Below are positions 22,625-33,700 of a DNA stretch of 64,000 nt, in pieces. Under the pieces are notes generated by a model that saw only the letters and a list, made by a program, of their open reading frames with translations, ran no database searches and was not told the DNA's origin. Location of the stretch: assembly GCA_023853785.1 (NCBI GenBank), contig JAJIRX010000640.1, positions 171,679 to 235,678 of the forward strand. Reading direction: 5' to 3'. Origin of the DNA: Psilocybe azurescens. Lineage: Eukaryota; Basidiomycota; Agaricomycetes; Agaricales; Agrocybaceae. Within the stretch, counting starts at the first letter, position 1. Each line of letters starts with the position of its first letter. The translations under genes were made by a program, and so were the position numbers.

Positions 22625-23859
22625 CGCAGCTATGCTATACTGGTGCAGCGTCGGTGTCGGTGTCGGGTGATGTATATATATAAAACAACGACGAAGCTTG
22701 CAGGGAAGCTTAAAATGTGGCTGCTATTATGCCCCAGAACCGATCGAGTGAGTGCCTTTATTTACGAAGGGGAGGGCTCGAGATCCGAGCCGAGAGAAGG
22801 GGAAGGGGAAAAGAGGGTGCACCACAAGACAGACGGTCGTGATTATCTAAGGTCGGGCGGGCGGGCGGCACATACGACAGACAGCCTGTCCAAGATGGAT
22901 GTTGAATGAATGTGCTGCACCTTGAGTTTGATGCGTCGTCGTCGGTGGAGCCCTTGCTCTGGATCCAAGTAATGCGAGTGGTGTGTGGGCAACGGAGGGT
23001 GTTGTATAGAAAAGGGGCCCACGACGCGAGATAAGCAAGTAACGCAACGCGTTTTGTAGTTCCGGGACGAAAACTGAAAATGATGTTCGTATCCGTATGG
23101 CGTATCCGTGTGGCGGCTGCCCAGAGCCAACTATCTTGCCTATAAAGCATGTCAGAACAACGAACATTGCCAAGAACAACATTCATGCACATACCGTATG
23201 TATAATTAAACCGTTAGATGCCTATAGTAAAGGACGCAAAACCCGGAGTAGTGGAAGTGGCAAGTAAGAACCCTCGATGTCATTATCTCACGGGGACTCA
23301 GTCGGATCCTCCCAGAATGGGTCGTTCAAGAAGCCACGTGGGCCGTCTATCTCGCACGCGTCATGGACTCATGGCATGCACTGTGACAACGCCGTGATAA
23401 CTTACAGATAACACAGAACCGCATTGTCCAACCAAGATTGTACGGGGCGGATATCAAATATGGTCTTTCTTGAATCTTCAACTGCTGCATGTCCAAAGTT
23501 TTGGGTAAAGTTGCCAGTGTTTGTGGATTGTAAGTGGGATCGCGGAATTTCTTGAATGGTGGGTGATACACTTCCTCTCTTCCTAATGCCAAAAATGTTA
23601 TCGCGCTATAATTGCCTTATCTCTGACCACGGGCGCTAATCAAGGCAAACAGAGGGGCCGGAGTAGTTTGGCGTCCGAGTTATCACTGCCCGACTCGGGG
23701 CAAGAACGGAGATTCCCAACAGAATTCAACTTGTAAGTTGTGGGTTAAAGGTTTAGCAGAGTTCATCGATCATTATTTGCCATCCGAAACAACGATTCGT
23801 GAGATTCTATTCTATTCTACTCTATGGCTTCCCTCAGCTGACTGACTTCACACTCGTAG
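22091..23859. repeat. Segmental duplication, copy A (LKR/SDH 5' end and upstream region)
   Basis: From ~22091 (inside the intron after LKR exon 2) to ~23859 the sequence is repeated at 33701-35508 in the same orientation. It carries part of intron 2, exons 2 and 1, and ~1.2 kb upstream. Exons differ by a few silent changes only; intron and upstream DNA show more substitutions and small indels. Both ends of the homology are sharp. Confidence 0.9.
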
Positions 23860-23934
23860 CCCTCGGTGTTACATGGCTGGCACATTTCCTTTTCGTATGT
23901 CAGTGCTATTCGAGTATATGCTGTCCTTTCACGA

Positions 23935-24230
23935 ATAAAAACTGATATCAGTCGTAGTCAAAACGAGCAGGGCCTGGCAGCCCGATCAAGAACCCAATGA
24001 TAATGAATTAGCACCCCGACATCCATGTAGGTGAAGACGCAAGCCACCGAACAACACGGTTATTCTCAGACGACGTGAGTTGAGTCAGCGCCTCTTGCGG
24101 ACGGATTCAGAGAAGGAACAATAAATATCACCTGGCTGACCCCCCGGTATTGCAGGCGATGATGCGCGACGGATACACAAGTGCATTATAAGTTATAACT
24201 TTATGCCAACACGTCGATCGCCCAGTGCGC
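23935..24230. repeat. Repeat module X, copy 1
   Basis: Starts around ATAAAAACTGATATCAG and is a diverged relative of ~26525-26800 and ~29670-29893 plus 30306-30365. Copies 2 and 3 resemble each other more closely. No gene recognised in it. Confidence 0.6.
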
Positions 24231-24391
24231 GAACAAAACGTCCCTCGTGCTCGTTTAAAAGCCTATCATATACCATATACTCTCCCTGACTGCAGTCCAC
24301 AGCGAATCCGACAAGGATGCCAAACCTGGCGTTGTGAGGCCGTCAAGTGTTTCATTTTTCTCCTACTTATCAGCCATATTATATCTGGTTC

Positions 24392-24900
24392 ATGCCCGCC
24401 AGTACGACATTTGACACGCTCTCAGACTATACCTGCCTTCCACAAGCGACCCTCGACGACTTTAAGCAAAACCACCACCACCTTGACCCTCGAATGGGAT
24501 GTTACTCGAAAACAGTGCACGCGAAGCGTATTATCACGGCTTTTAACAATTTTGTCTTGACATGGCTGATAAAATATCGGCAGGCGGATGTGTACACCGT
24601 CCAGGTGTTCGACGACACAGCCCCGGCTGTCCTTCCAGATAAAATCGTCGCTTTTAGAGATCAGGGCAACGCCTTTACGTCGCCTTCCTCCTCTTCCTCC
24701 TCCGAGTGCACTTCAAACCCTCTCAATATGAACCGTAATTCCAATACCCCGCTGCCCAATCTCCGATACCTTGCGACCCAGGTCGCCACAGCAGGAATCC
24801 AGCACACGAGCGGCGCGGGCAAATTCTTCGACAAGCTTTTGGCTCACTACGAGAATCATTGGGAATTGGCCCGGGAAGACCAATCACGCCTAATAATCAA
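24392..24900 (+). CDS. Unrecognised gene or gene fragment, convergent with the secreted-protein gene
   Basis: The open frame from ATG 24392 reads PASTTFDTLSDYTCLPQ, RIITAFNNFVLTWLIKYRQ, VYTVQVFDDTAPAVLPDK, then a Ser run, TPLPNLRYLATQVATAGIQH, FFDKLLAHYENHWELARED. It looks like real protein sequence. The frame stays open to 25111 but the end overlaps the antisense exon of the next gene, so the true end is probably near 24900. Its middle part is duplicated at 26877-27080 without the N-terminus. No family recognised, and the function is unknown. Confidence 0.45.
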
Positions 24901-25043
24901 AGCCACATATTTTTACTATTCATTTTTTTCCCCAATATTTCAGAACATGTCCGAGTCGAACACAGCACTACGTCTTACGGGAGAAATCACCCTTCACCAA
25001 CTCCTCTGCGTACATATTGCATCCCCTTTCCTCCCAATTTCTT

Positions 25044-25516
25044 TCAAAAGAGTGCGCACGGCCCTCCACACTTCCAAGTCTTGTCGCATTCAGAATCAGA
25101 CTTGCAGGTGACGTATCGATAACTCTGGCTGTAAGTTTTCGTAGTGTAGCACCACTCTGGCCCAGCACGCAGGATAGTGGTATTGCACCCGGCCCAGCAG
25201 TACCCTTTCCAGCAGCCACCCCGACCTTGATAAGCTTCGTCCGAGCGAAGGCCAAGTGCGCCTGCAGCTTCTGATACAGCATCACCGACTCTGGATTCAA
25301 CCTCTCGAACAAAGCTTGATTAAAACCATAGTCAGCCGAAACTCTCCATTTGGGCAAAGTTGTAAGTACTTACTTCGGAGCATCAGAGTCCAAGGCATCG
25401 GGAACGATAACATCGTGTTCTGCCTGAGCTGACATGCTGAGGGGTTGCCTTGATGTAAGGAGCGCCGACGCAAACGCGACAGAGGTGAAGATCCACATAA
25501 CGCGTAGAGCTGTCAT
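25044..25516 (-). CDS. Small secreted 8-cysteine protein, paralogue 1 (137 aa)
   Basis: Exon 1 is 25516-25374 and exon 2 is 25314-25044, joined over a 59-bp intron (GTAAGT, CTGAC branch-like site, ATCAAG). The product starts MTALRVMWIFTSVAFASALL, a clear signal peptide, then a ~50-residue acidic pro-like region, then a compact domain with CWKGYCWAGC, PEWCYTTKTYSQSYRYVTC, SDSECDKTWKCGGPC. Eight Cys in the order C-x4-C-x3-C...C...C...C...C...C suggest four disulfides. It is therefore probably an extracellular effector-like, antimicrobial or signalling protein; the activity cannot be read. The paralogue at 27260-27730 keeps all eight Cys, supporting a functional gene. It overlaps a longer but unspliced open frame that is not the product. 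Confidence 0.75.
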
Positions 25517-25584
25517 TATTGTTTACTTTGTTAAAGAAATAAAGCTGAGCTGTTTATTGTTGGCCAACCTTTGACTCCCAAGGG

Positions 25585-25630
25585 TTTTATAGCAGCGTAG
25601 CAGCGGTGGATGTTCTTGGTTTCTATTGGC
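25585..25630 (-). promoter_or_regulatory. TATA and CCAAT boxes of secreted-protein gene 1
   Basis: TATAAAA (minus strand, 25591-25585) lies ~70 bp upstream of the ATG, and CCAAT (25630-25626) ~35 bp further up. Both are kept at the same spacing in the duplicate gene. Confidence 0.65.
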
Positions 25631-26524
25631 TGGAATGGTAAAAGAACGAGAAGAACAAGATACCACCCCAGAAGGAGCCTTAAAGGACCATCGTTGCCGA
25701 AGCTCTAACTTTGTCAGTGGCAGCATCAGAATAGATACTATTTGCCTTACTAGTACTTTCTTTACGACTAGTTAAAAGATAACGGAGTGGGTGTTTATGC
25801 TGATGTCCTAGAACTTGGGCGGCAATAAATTTAATTGAACGTAGCGACAGAGGTCAAGGACATTTGGCTGCTTGGCCAGTTGTGGATTCTGGCCAAAAGG
25901 AAGGCGTGAGGTGGGGTTTGGGGTTCCATCTCTTACGCTATTGACAGTATTATGCCCAGAGCCGTAAAGGTCCCTGGCTGTCGCTGTACATCATAGGATC
26001 CAATGTCCAGCCGTCGTGCCTCTGTTGTCCACCACTGGATGTCATAGGTGGTCAGGGGACAACATCGTGTGTTAACGTCAACCAGCAGTCGTGGACAGTG
26101 GCCAACAGCGACTTACATTAGTCAACACTGTGGGCTGCATATTCTGCTACTGTTATCCATTGGGCAATGCTGATATACACTGTACTTGGTCGGTAATTGA
26201 CATTCTCGTTAGTCAATTCGAAAGCTTCCAAAGTCCTAGTGAGCCAATGTAAGCCTATTGGAATACCCTTTCTAGTATATATTCCAGGTGGTCCATGAGT
26301 TGTAAATGATATTGGCACAGAAATTCATCACAACCTAGAGGATAGATAAAACGGCTGTACATCCATGATCTAATTATGAGCGCCTATTGATACAACGAGT
26401 TGTGCTGAGTAAATGAGTTCGTAAATGCATACCTGGTAATCTACTAATCCCAGAAATCATCTGGAAGCATCTATTCCTTTTTTTTTCGAGTTATTTATCG
26501 GTGCCTGTGCTACTGTCCTTGTCA

Positions 26525-26800
26525 TGGATAAAAACTGACATCCCTGAGTCAGAACCAGCAGGACCCAGCCCAATCAAGAAGCCGAAGAATTGGCAACCTC
26601 GACTCCTCTCAATACCCCGACATTGGAAGTGCAAGCCACAGAATTAGGTCATTTTCAGATAACGTGAGTCGACGCTCCTTGGAGAATCTATATTATTTGG
26701 TTCAAATTAGTTAACCTCTCCGTAAACTTCAAAGGTGATGAAGCGAGACAGATACAAGTCCATTCTAGCAGGTTATCAAGATGTCGACCACCCACTTCCT
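26525..26800. repeat. Repeat module X, copy 2
   Basis: Related to ~23935-24230 and closely related to ~29670-29893 plus 30306-30365. It contains the uninterrupted sequence GGTTATCAAGATGTCGAC, the empty site of the LTR insertion in copy 3. Confidence 0.8.
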
Positions 26801-27259
26801 GACGAACACATCCTCGCCTTTTCTTGTAGCCATAGTTTTGTCTTGATATAGCTGATAACATATCGGCAGACGGATAATGTGTACACCATCCAGGTGTTCG
26901 ACGACACAGCCCCGGCTGTCCTTCCAGATAAAATCGTCGCCCTTAGAGATCAGAACAACGACTCTACGCTACCTTACTCCTCTTCCTCCTCTTCCTCCTC
27001 TTCCTCCTCTGAGGGCACTTCAAATCCTCTCAATACGAATTGTGATTCCGACATCCCGCTACCCAATCCTCAATACCTTGCGACCCCAATAAAGCCGACA
27101 ATCACGCCAGATAATCAAAGCCACATATTTTTACTATTCATTTTTTCCCCAACATTTTAGAACATATCCGAGTCGAACACAGTACTACGTCTTACGGGAG
27201 AAATCACCCTTCACCAACTCCTCTGCGTACGTATCGCATCCCTTTCCTCCCAATTTCTT

Positions 27260-27730
27260 TCAAAAGGCTGCACACGGTCCTGCACACTTCCAGGTCCTGT
27301 CGCATTCCGAATCAGAGCTGCAGGTGACGTATTGGTAGCTCTGGCTATAAGTTTTCGTAGTGTAACACCACTCTGACTGAACCGGGAGATAGGAATTGCA
27401 CCCGGCCCAGCAGTACCCTTTCCAGCAGCCACCTTGACCTGTATAATCTTCGTCCGAGCGAAGACCAAGTGCGCCTGCAGCTTCTGATACAGCATCACCG
27501 ACTCTGGATTCAACCTCTTGGACAGGGCTTGATTAAAACCATTGGTTAGACGAAACTCTCCATTTGGGTAAAGTTTTAAGTACTTACTTTGAAGCATCAG
27601 AGTCCAAGGCATCGGGAACGATAACATCGTGTTCTGCCTGAGCTGACATGCTGAGGGGTTGCTTTGATGTAAGGAGCGCCGACGCAAACGCGACAGAGGC
27701 GAAGATCCACATAACGCGTAGAGCTGTCAT
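27260..27730 (-). CDS. Small secreted 8-cysteine protein, paralogue 2 (136 aa)
   Basis: Exon 1 27730-27588 and exon 2 27527-27260 use the same splice sites and phase as paralogue 1. The signal peptide and acidic spacer are almost unchanged. The Cys domain differs more (GGCWKGYCWAGCNSYLPV, SEWCYTTKTY, VTCSSDSEC, WKCAGPCAAF) but keeps all eight Cys. Changes concentrate in the loop after the third Cys and at the C-terminus, while the pre-region is conserved, a pattern seen in diversifying secreted proteins. TATAAAA is at 27805-27799 and CCAAT at 27847-27843. Nothing visible disrupts the gene. Confidence 0.75.
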
Positions 27731-28368
27731 TGTTGTTTACTTTGTTGAAGAAATAAAGCTGAGCTGTTGGTTGTTGGCTAACCTTTGACTCCCAAGGGTT
27801 TTATAGCAGCGTAGCAGCGGGCGGTGGATGTTCTGAGTTTCCATTGGCTGGAATGGTAAAAGAACAAAAGGACAAGATGCCGCCACAGAAGGAGCCTTAA
27901 AGGACCATCATTGACGAAGCTCTAATTTTGTCAATGGCAGTGTCGTAATAGATACTATTTGCCTTACTAGTACTTTCTTAGCGACTAGTTAAAAGATAAC
28001 GGAGTGGGTGTTTATGCTGATGTCCTAGAACTTGGGCGACAACAAATTTAATCGAACGGAGCGACATAGGTTAAGGACATTTGGCTGCTTGGCCAGTTGT
28101 GAATTTTGGCTACAAGGGAGGCGTGAGGTGGAATGACCACCATATATATGTACATCGCCCCATCTCCTACGCTATTGGCAGTATTATACCCAGAGCCGCA
28201 AAGGTCCTTAGCTGTCACTGTACATCATAGAGTCCAATGTCCAGCCGTCGTGCCTCTGTTGTCCACCACTGGATGCCATAGGTGGTTAGTGGACATCATC
28301 GTGAGTCAATGTCAACTAGCAGTGGTGGACGGTGGCCAGCAGTGACTGACATTCATTAGGGTCTGTTC

Positions 28369-28814
28369 GGTATCCATTATTCGCATTGAATATGGAAGTG
28401 TATATAGATTTGATTTCAACCGGATTACTCCGACGGTTGCCTAATCGAGTAGCACTGTCACGCACGCCTTATCAGGCAATCTCTAGGCATCTTATCATTG
28501 CATCCACCCTTCCTCCATGCCTCTTCCACAAGAAACATGGCAGCGACAGTTAGTATTAGCTGCGACATATTAATGTATTATCAGTGTTATTGATATTTTT
28601 ACTGCACTGTATGCCTTATGGCACAAAATGCTTAATCACCACCAAGTTGTGATCTCCGAATTGGTGGTGACTAAGCGTTTCGCACGAGATAAGTATCCAG
28701 GCGGATCCAATCGGTCGGGACCACCTGTGACGACTTGGTCCGAATAATCTGGTAGCAATCAAAGCTATATACATCCTTCATATTTACACTGAATAATGGA
28801 TACCGAACAGACCC
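28369..28814. mobile_element. MITE of PIF/Harbinger type, copy 1
   Basis: 446 bp with inverted ends GGGTCTGTTCGGTATCCATT, flanked by TTA on both sides (28366-28368, 28815-28817). Module Y copy 1 shows the site without it. No coding capacity. The GGGTCTGTT termini and 3-bp TTA duplication fit PIF/Harbinger (Tourist-like) elements. Confidence 0.9.
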
Positions 28815-28953
28815 TTAGTCAACATTGTGGGCTGGATAATCTGCTACTGTTATTCATTGGGCCATGCTGGTATGCACTGTACTTAGTCGGTAATTGACAT
28901 CTCGTTAGTCAATTTGAAAACTTCCAAAGACCTAGTGAGCCAATGTAAGCTTA

Positions 28954-29409
28954 GGGTCTGTTCGGTATCCATTATTCAGTGTAAATATGAAGGATGTATA
29001 TAGCTTTGATTGCTACCAGATTATTCGGACCAAGTCGTCACAGGTGGTCCCGACCGATTGGATCCGCCTGGATACTTATCTCGTGCGAAACGCTTAGTCA
29101 CCACCAATTCGGAGATCACAACTTGGTGGTGATTAAGCATTTTGTGCCATAAGGCATACAGTGCAGTAAAAATATCAATAACACTGATAATACATTAATA
29201 TGTCGCAGCTAATACTAACTGTCGCTGCCATGTTTCTTGTGGAAGAGGCATGGAGGAAGGGTGGATGCAATGATAAGATGCCTAGAGATTGCCTGATAAG
29301 GCGTGCGTGACAGTGCTACTCGATTAGGCAACCGTCGGAGTAATCCGGTTGCCATCAAATCTATATACACTTTCATATTCAATGCGAATAATGGATACTG
29401 AACAGACCC
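28954..29409. mobile_element. MITE of PIF/Harbinger type, copy 2 (inverted)
   Basis: 456 bp, the same element as 28369-28814 but in opposite orientation, flanked by TTA (28951-28953, 29410-29412). Module Y copy 1 reads straight through the site (AAGC-CTA-TTGGAATA), with one substitution in the TTA. Together the two copies form a large inverted repeat with a ~139-bp spacer. Confidence 0.9.
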
Positions 29410-29669
29410 TTATTGGAATACCCTTTCTAGTATGTATTCCAGGTAATCCATGAGTTGTAAATGATATTGGCACAGAAATCATCATAACTTAGAGGATAGA
29501 TAAAATGGCTGTACATCTATGATCTAATTATGGGCGCCTATTGATACGATGAGTTGTGCTGAATAAATGTGTTCGTAAATGCATACCTGGTAGTCTACTA
29601 GTCCCAGAAATCATCTGGAAGCCTCTATTCCTTTTTTCCGAGTTGTCAGTGCTTGTGCTACTGTCCTTG

Positions 29670-30365
29670 TCATGGATTAAAACTGACATCCCTAAGTCAG
29701 AACGACCAGGACCCAGCCCAATCAAGAAGCCGAGGATTTGGCCAACCCGACTCTCGACACACCGACATTGTAAGGCGCAGGCGACAGAATTAGGTCATTC
29801 TCAAATCTATATTATGTAGTTCAAATTAGTTAACCTCCCCGTAAAATTCAAAGGTGATGAAGCGAGACAGATACAAGTGCATTCTAGCAGGATATCAATG
29901 TTAGGGAACGAGTCTAGAACCGTCACACGATATATCAAGAAGCCGCCTTTGTCTTGAATGATCAGGCGCTAACTCATCCGTCGGTACCGAATAGAGTAGC
30001 AAGCCAAAGGACTTAGTAGAAACCACTAGAACTAGTATATACAATAAGAACATTTGTAACATAGTCGGTATTCATTCAATTCTACATTCTATAGTTACTA
30101 GTAACACTGTGTGATCTATCTTAAGTTCTCCATCTCGTCTGTAAGTATATCAGGGGTCCTGTCATACTTCCTATACCCAGAGCGGTATATAGAATGAGAT
30201 ATATTACAAGTAAATACAGTGTAATACTTAGGCTACGTCATTATTCAGTTTAGCTTGCTTTGGACGACTAAGCTATCTATCTTAAATTAGCACTGGTCTC
30301 TGACAATCAAGATGTCGATCACCCGCTTCCTGACGAACGCATCCCTCGCCTTTTCTTGTAGCCAT
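29670..30365. repeat. Repeat module X, copy 3, interrupted by a solo LTR
   Basis: Close match to 26525-26850 up to 29898, continuing from 30306 (ATCAAGATGTCGATCACCCG). The match fades after ~30365 (TTGTAGCCATG). Confidence 0.8.
29899..30305. mobile_element. Solo LTR, 407 bp
   Basis: Begins TGTTAGGGAACGAG and ends CTGGTCTCTGACA (TG..CA), flanked by the 5-bp duplication ATCAA (29894-29898, 30306-30310). The empty site exists in module X copy 2. No internal retroelement sequence adjoins it, so it is a solo LTR left by recombination; the TGTTAG start is common in copia-type elements. Confidence 0.85.
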
Positions 30366-30834
30366 GTGGTATACTCCGCCTGAGTGCAGTAGGTGAATTC
30401 GACAAGAAACCCAAGTCTGACAGCGCGCGGCTTCCGCTTCCAGATGTTTTAGTACCTGTCTTTGTATCTAGTCCATCTCCAGCTCCATCTCCGCCACTAC
30501 AACGCTTAGCATACTCGCAAATTATGCCCGCCTTTCGAAAGAGGCATTCAAGGACTTGCAGAGATACATTGACGGCCCTTCGAATGGCATGATGCTTGAA
30601 AGCCGTAGAGATGAGTCGTATAGTAGATTTTTTGGCGCTTGAAGCCAACAGGCGTCAGCATCATAGCCAAATACAGATATCAAGCATAAGAAATGGATGT
30701 ATATTACTTTTCACGGTGGGTATGTGCGAGCTTACATACGGTATGCGGCATCCGACGAGGACCACCAAAAACGACCCACACGTGGGGAGAGCAAACACCG
30801 AAGAACAAAGATGCCACACCAGAGATCTCCATCA
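30366..30834. other. Intergenic region downstream of MAK21
   Basis: A minus-strand frame of 109 aa (30319-30648) overlaps the module X border and has low-complexity Gly/Ser sequence; I do not support it. The right part is probably the MAK21 3' UTR. Confidence 0.45.
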
Positions 30835-33680
30835 TCAGATATCATCCTCTGGTCCATCCTCAATCATCTTCGCATAATCCTCATAGCTCGCAAACGTGGG
30901 CAGCGATCTCAACTTCTTCTTCCTCTCCTTCCTCGTCTCGGTCTCGTCCCCTCCACGCTTGCGTTTCTTGCCATCCGCCGCCGCCCCGCCGATACCGCCC
31001 CACACCTCGCTCTCGTCTACCCCATTTAGTGGTGCCTGGTCCTCGCCCTCATCCTCGCCGGTGTCAGACCCGTCATATTCGATGAGCCCAAGCGGGTGGT
31101 CTATCCCGTCCAACGGGATGAGATCCTCGTTGTCTGAATCCTCAGCGAGCGATAAGCCGCCTTCGTCGTCGTCGTCATCTTCCTCGCTTCCATCCTCTTC
31201 CTCTTCCTCTTCCTCATCGACGTCGGAATCTCCGTTCAACTCGCTATCATCGTCAAAGTCCAACGGCACATCGTCGTCATCCTCGTCGATATCACTGTCC
31301 TCGTCGTCCTTCATGAGATCATCATCCTCGCCAGCCGCTTTAGGCATGGAAGCTTGCATAGCCTACACAGATAGTTAATAGAAAAAAAAAATAAGGTGAA
31401 TTAGTGTTCCATCCATTGAATAGAATAGTTTTTTTTTGAGGATAAAGAATCACCTTCCAGATCTCAGCCTCTTCAGCGTCGCTGTCCTCATCCTCCTCGA
31501 TCTCGCTGGCAGGCTTTTCGGCTTCAGACGCAGAAGCATTTTTCTCATCTTCATCTTCATCTTCTTCGTCCTCGCCTTCGTCCTCGTCCTCATCGCTCTC
31601 CTCATCTCCCTCCTTCCTCTTATTAACCTTCGCCGCCTTCGCCTTCTCCCTCTCACTCTTCCTCGTGAAGAACTCATGGAAGAACAGCTATCGTACATCG
31701 CAGAAAGATAATTAGCATCGTCCCAAACCCAGCCAAAAAGCGAAAAACAAACCTGATCAACAGGAACATCCTCCCTCCTCTTCCTCAAAAACGCACTCTC
31801 ATTGACGACCTCCCCGCTCGCACAGCCTCGCCCTTCACCAGCTTCACGCCCTCCAGCGCGCTCGCCGCGGGCTGCATCGCGCTGGCGCCCTTCCCGCCCA
31901 CCACCTCCTCGTGCACGTCTTTGCCCTCCTTGTCCTTATCCTTGCCCAGCTTTTTGGGATTCTTGTACACGAAGCGATCGAGGAAATGCGAGAGCGTGTT
32001 CTGCGACAGGTCCGCGGAGGCTGTTAGCGGCTGCGAGGAGATCAGCTGGCGCGCGTGAAGCGCGACTGCTGGGTGGTAGTGGTTCAATAGCGGCGTCTGT
32101 GTAGAGATGAGAGAGTCAGATTGACATTGACATTACATCATCAAACATGAAGGAGAGTGGGTAGATTCGACGAAGACGACTCACGAGCTCCCACAGAGGC
32201 AGCGCAGACGCACGCGCGAACTGCGGCTCCCGTTTCCTCGGATCGTACACCTCCCGGACCCCGTCCTCCCCATCGTGGACCTTTGGTTTATCGTTAACCA
32301 TCGCCCTCAACCCCGGTATACTGCTGAACAGCTAAAAGTAAAAGGCAATCACAAACGAAAGGATAAGCCATACAGCCACCTAAAAAAAACCGAAAAGAGA
32401 AACTGACCTCGCCCAACAAAAACAGCCCGCCAGCGATGAACTCGGGCGCCCCGCCTCCCCCGCTCACGAGCACCTGCACGAACCGCCTCACGAGCGCCTT
32501 GACCCTTTCCCCCTCTCCCCCTCACACCCGCGCCATCGGCCCCAACACCAACACCAACACCCGCATCCGCTTTCACGGACTTGAAGAGCAGATTCAGGTA
32601 CATCGCCTGTTTTGAGGACGTGGCGAGGCGGGTGTCGTGCAGCGAGGCGTACAGGGTCCTGTAGTAGCGGTCGGTTATCGATCTGGCTGTTGCTGCTGAC
32701 GATGCCGAGGAGGACGAGGAGGAGGACGGGAGGGAAGAGGAGGAGGGGGAGAGGAGGAGAGGGAGGCTGCGATTTGCTGGATGAGGACGAGGGCTTGGAG
32801 CGAGATGTTGAATGTGGATTTATGCGTGATGAGGAAAAGCGTGTCGATGTGCTTGTTGATTCTGCAGGTAGCGTAAAAAAGGAGTGTGTTAGTTAGTAAG
32901 TTCAGAAAGCTTAGGACAACCACAAAATAATCAAGAACGAAAAAACGGCCCCCAAAAAACTCGAAATATAAAGTCGCGAGAATATTTTTTTTTTTAAAAA
33001 AAAGAGAAAAACTCACCCGACATCAGCAGCGTCGATCTTCGCAAACGGCAGTGCGCGATTCACACCCGTCAGAATGGCGGAGATGAGCTTCGAGTTCGAA
33101 TCCTCGACCTCCGTGAACCCAGCTGCGCCTTTCACCTCCATAATCTTTCCCTTTCCCTTCCCCTTCCCCTTGCCCTGTCCACGATCCCTAATCCTGCCTC
33201 CCTTATCCGTCTTGAACTCCTCCTCCTCTTCCTCTTTGCCTTTCCTTCCCCTCTCCCCCCCCCCCCCCCCCCCCCCCCCCCCGCAGAGCCAGCACCACCA
33301 TCCGGCACCGCATCCGCATCCGCATCCCCTCCCACCTCATCCCCAGCACCCTCGCCCAAAAGCTCCTTGAACATCTCAAAATACACATCAATCAGCTGCA
33401 GCGCCACGTCTCTGTCCCCCGGGGTGAGCACGATCTGGTTGAACGTCACCGTCGCGTAGTACCGCGCGTGCGTGTTGGTGCTTTTCTTCTCCTTCTCCTT
33501 TTCCTTTTCCTTGTCCTTGGCGGAAAGACCTTTGGGGGTGGGAGCGGGCTTGGAGGGCTCGGCGTCGCTGAACCGGATGTGCTTTGCAGACGCGGCGGCG
33601 GCGGCAACGACGGCTGCGGTGGAGGGCGCGGCGGGGCGCAGGACAAGGGATATGATCTCGCGCACGATGACGGCTTTCAT
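30835..33680 (-). pseudogene. MAK21: MAK21/NOC1 (CEBPZ), 3' part only
   Basis: Mak21/Noc1 is a nucleolar HEAT-like factor for 60S subunit assembly. Read leftward: MKAVIVREIISLVLRPAA (from 33680), [110 protein letters not shown]. Long acidic runs (31687-31454 and 31362-30835) and the family's C-terminal SYEDYAKMIE follow. The N-terminal half is absent; in its place is the second LKR/SDH promoter and exons. Internal shifts occur near 32515 and 31805. Splicing LKR exon 2 onto CAG-CGATGAAAGCC would meet a TGA at once in phase 0, so only internal initiation at 33680 could express it. Confidence 0.8.
33255..33282. repeat. Poly(C) tract, 28 bases
   Basis: An uninterrupted run of 28 C (G on the coding strand) within the MAK21 fragment encodes a Gly run. 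Such runs slip in replication and sequencing, so its length is unreliable. Confidence 0.9.
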
Positions 33681-33700
33681 CGCTGGATTGAGATGAAGAA

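Larger units (their letters stand above)
24550..26470. repeat. Repeat module Y, copy 1 (with secreted-protein gene 1)
   Basis: Homologous, collinear and in the same orientation as 26833-29640. Copy 1 lacks the two MITEs of copy 2 and therefore shows the pre-insertion sequence at both sites. It contains the C-terminal part of the convergent unknown gene, the secreted-protein gene and ~900 bp upstream of it. Confidence 0.85.
26833..29640. repeat. Repeat module Y, copy 2 (secreted-protein gene 2, two MITEs)
   Basis: Collinear with 24550-26470 but enlarged by two MITE insertions at 28369-28814 and 28954-29409. The duplicated unknown gene keeps only the stretch from VYTIQVFDDTAPAVLPDK on, with an enlarged Ser run from a TCC/TCT repeat. 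Confidence 0.85.

Noticed and set aside
24968..25357. 129-aa minus-strand open frame as the product of the secreted-protein locus (and 27211-27687 likewise)
   Set aside because: It runs through a consensus intron and lacks a signal peptide; the spliced frame gives a signal peptide and eight conserved Cys in both copies.
30896..31378. Ser-rich 160-aa plus-strand frame
   Set aside because: Antisense shadow of the acidic (Asp/Glu) C-terminus of MAK21.
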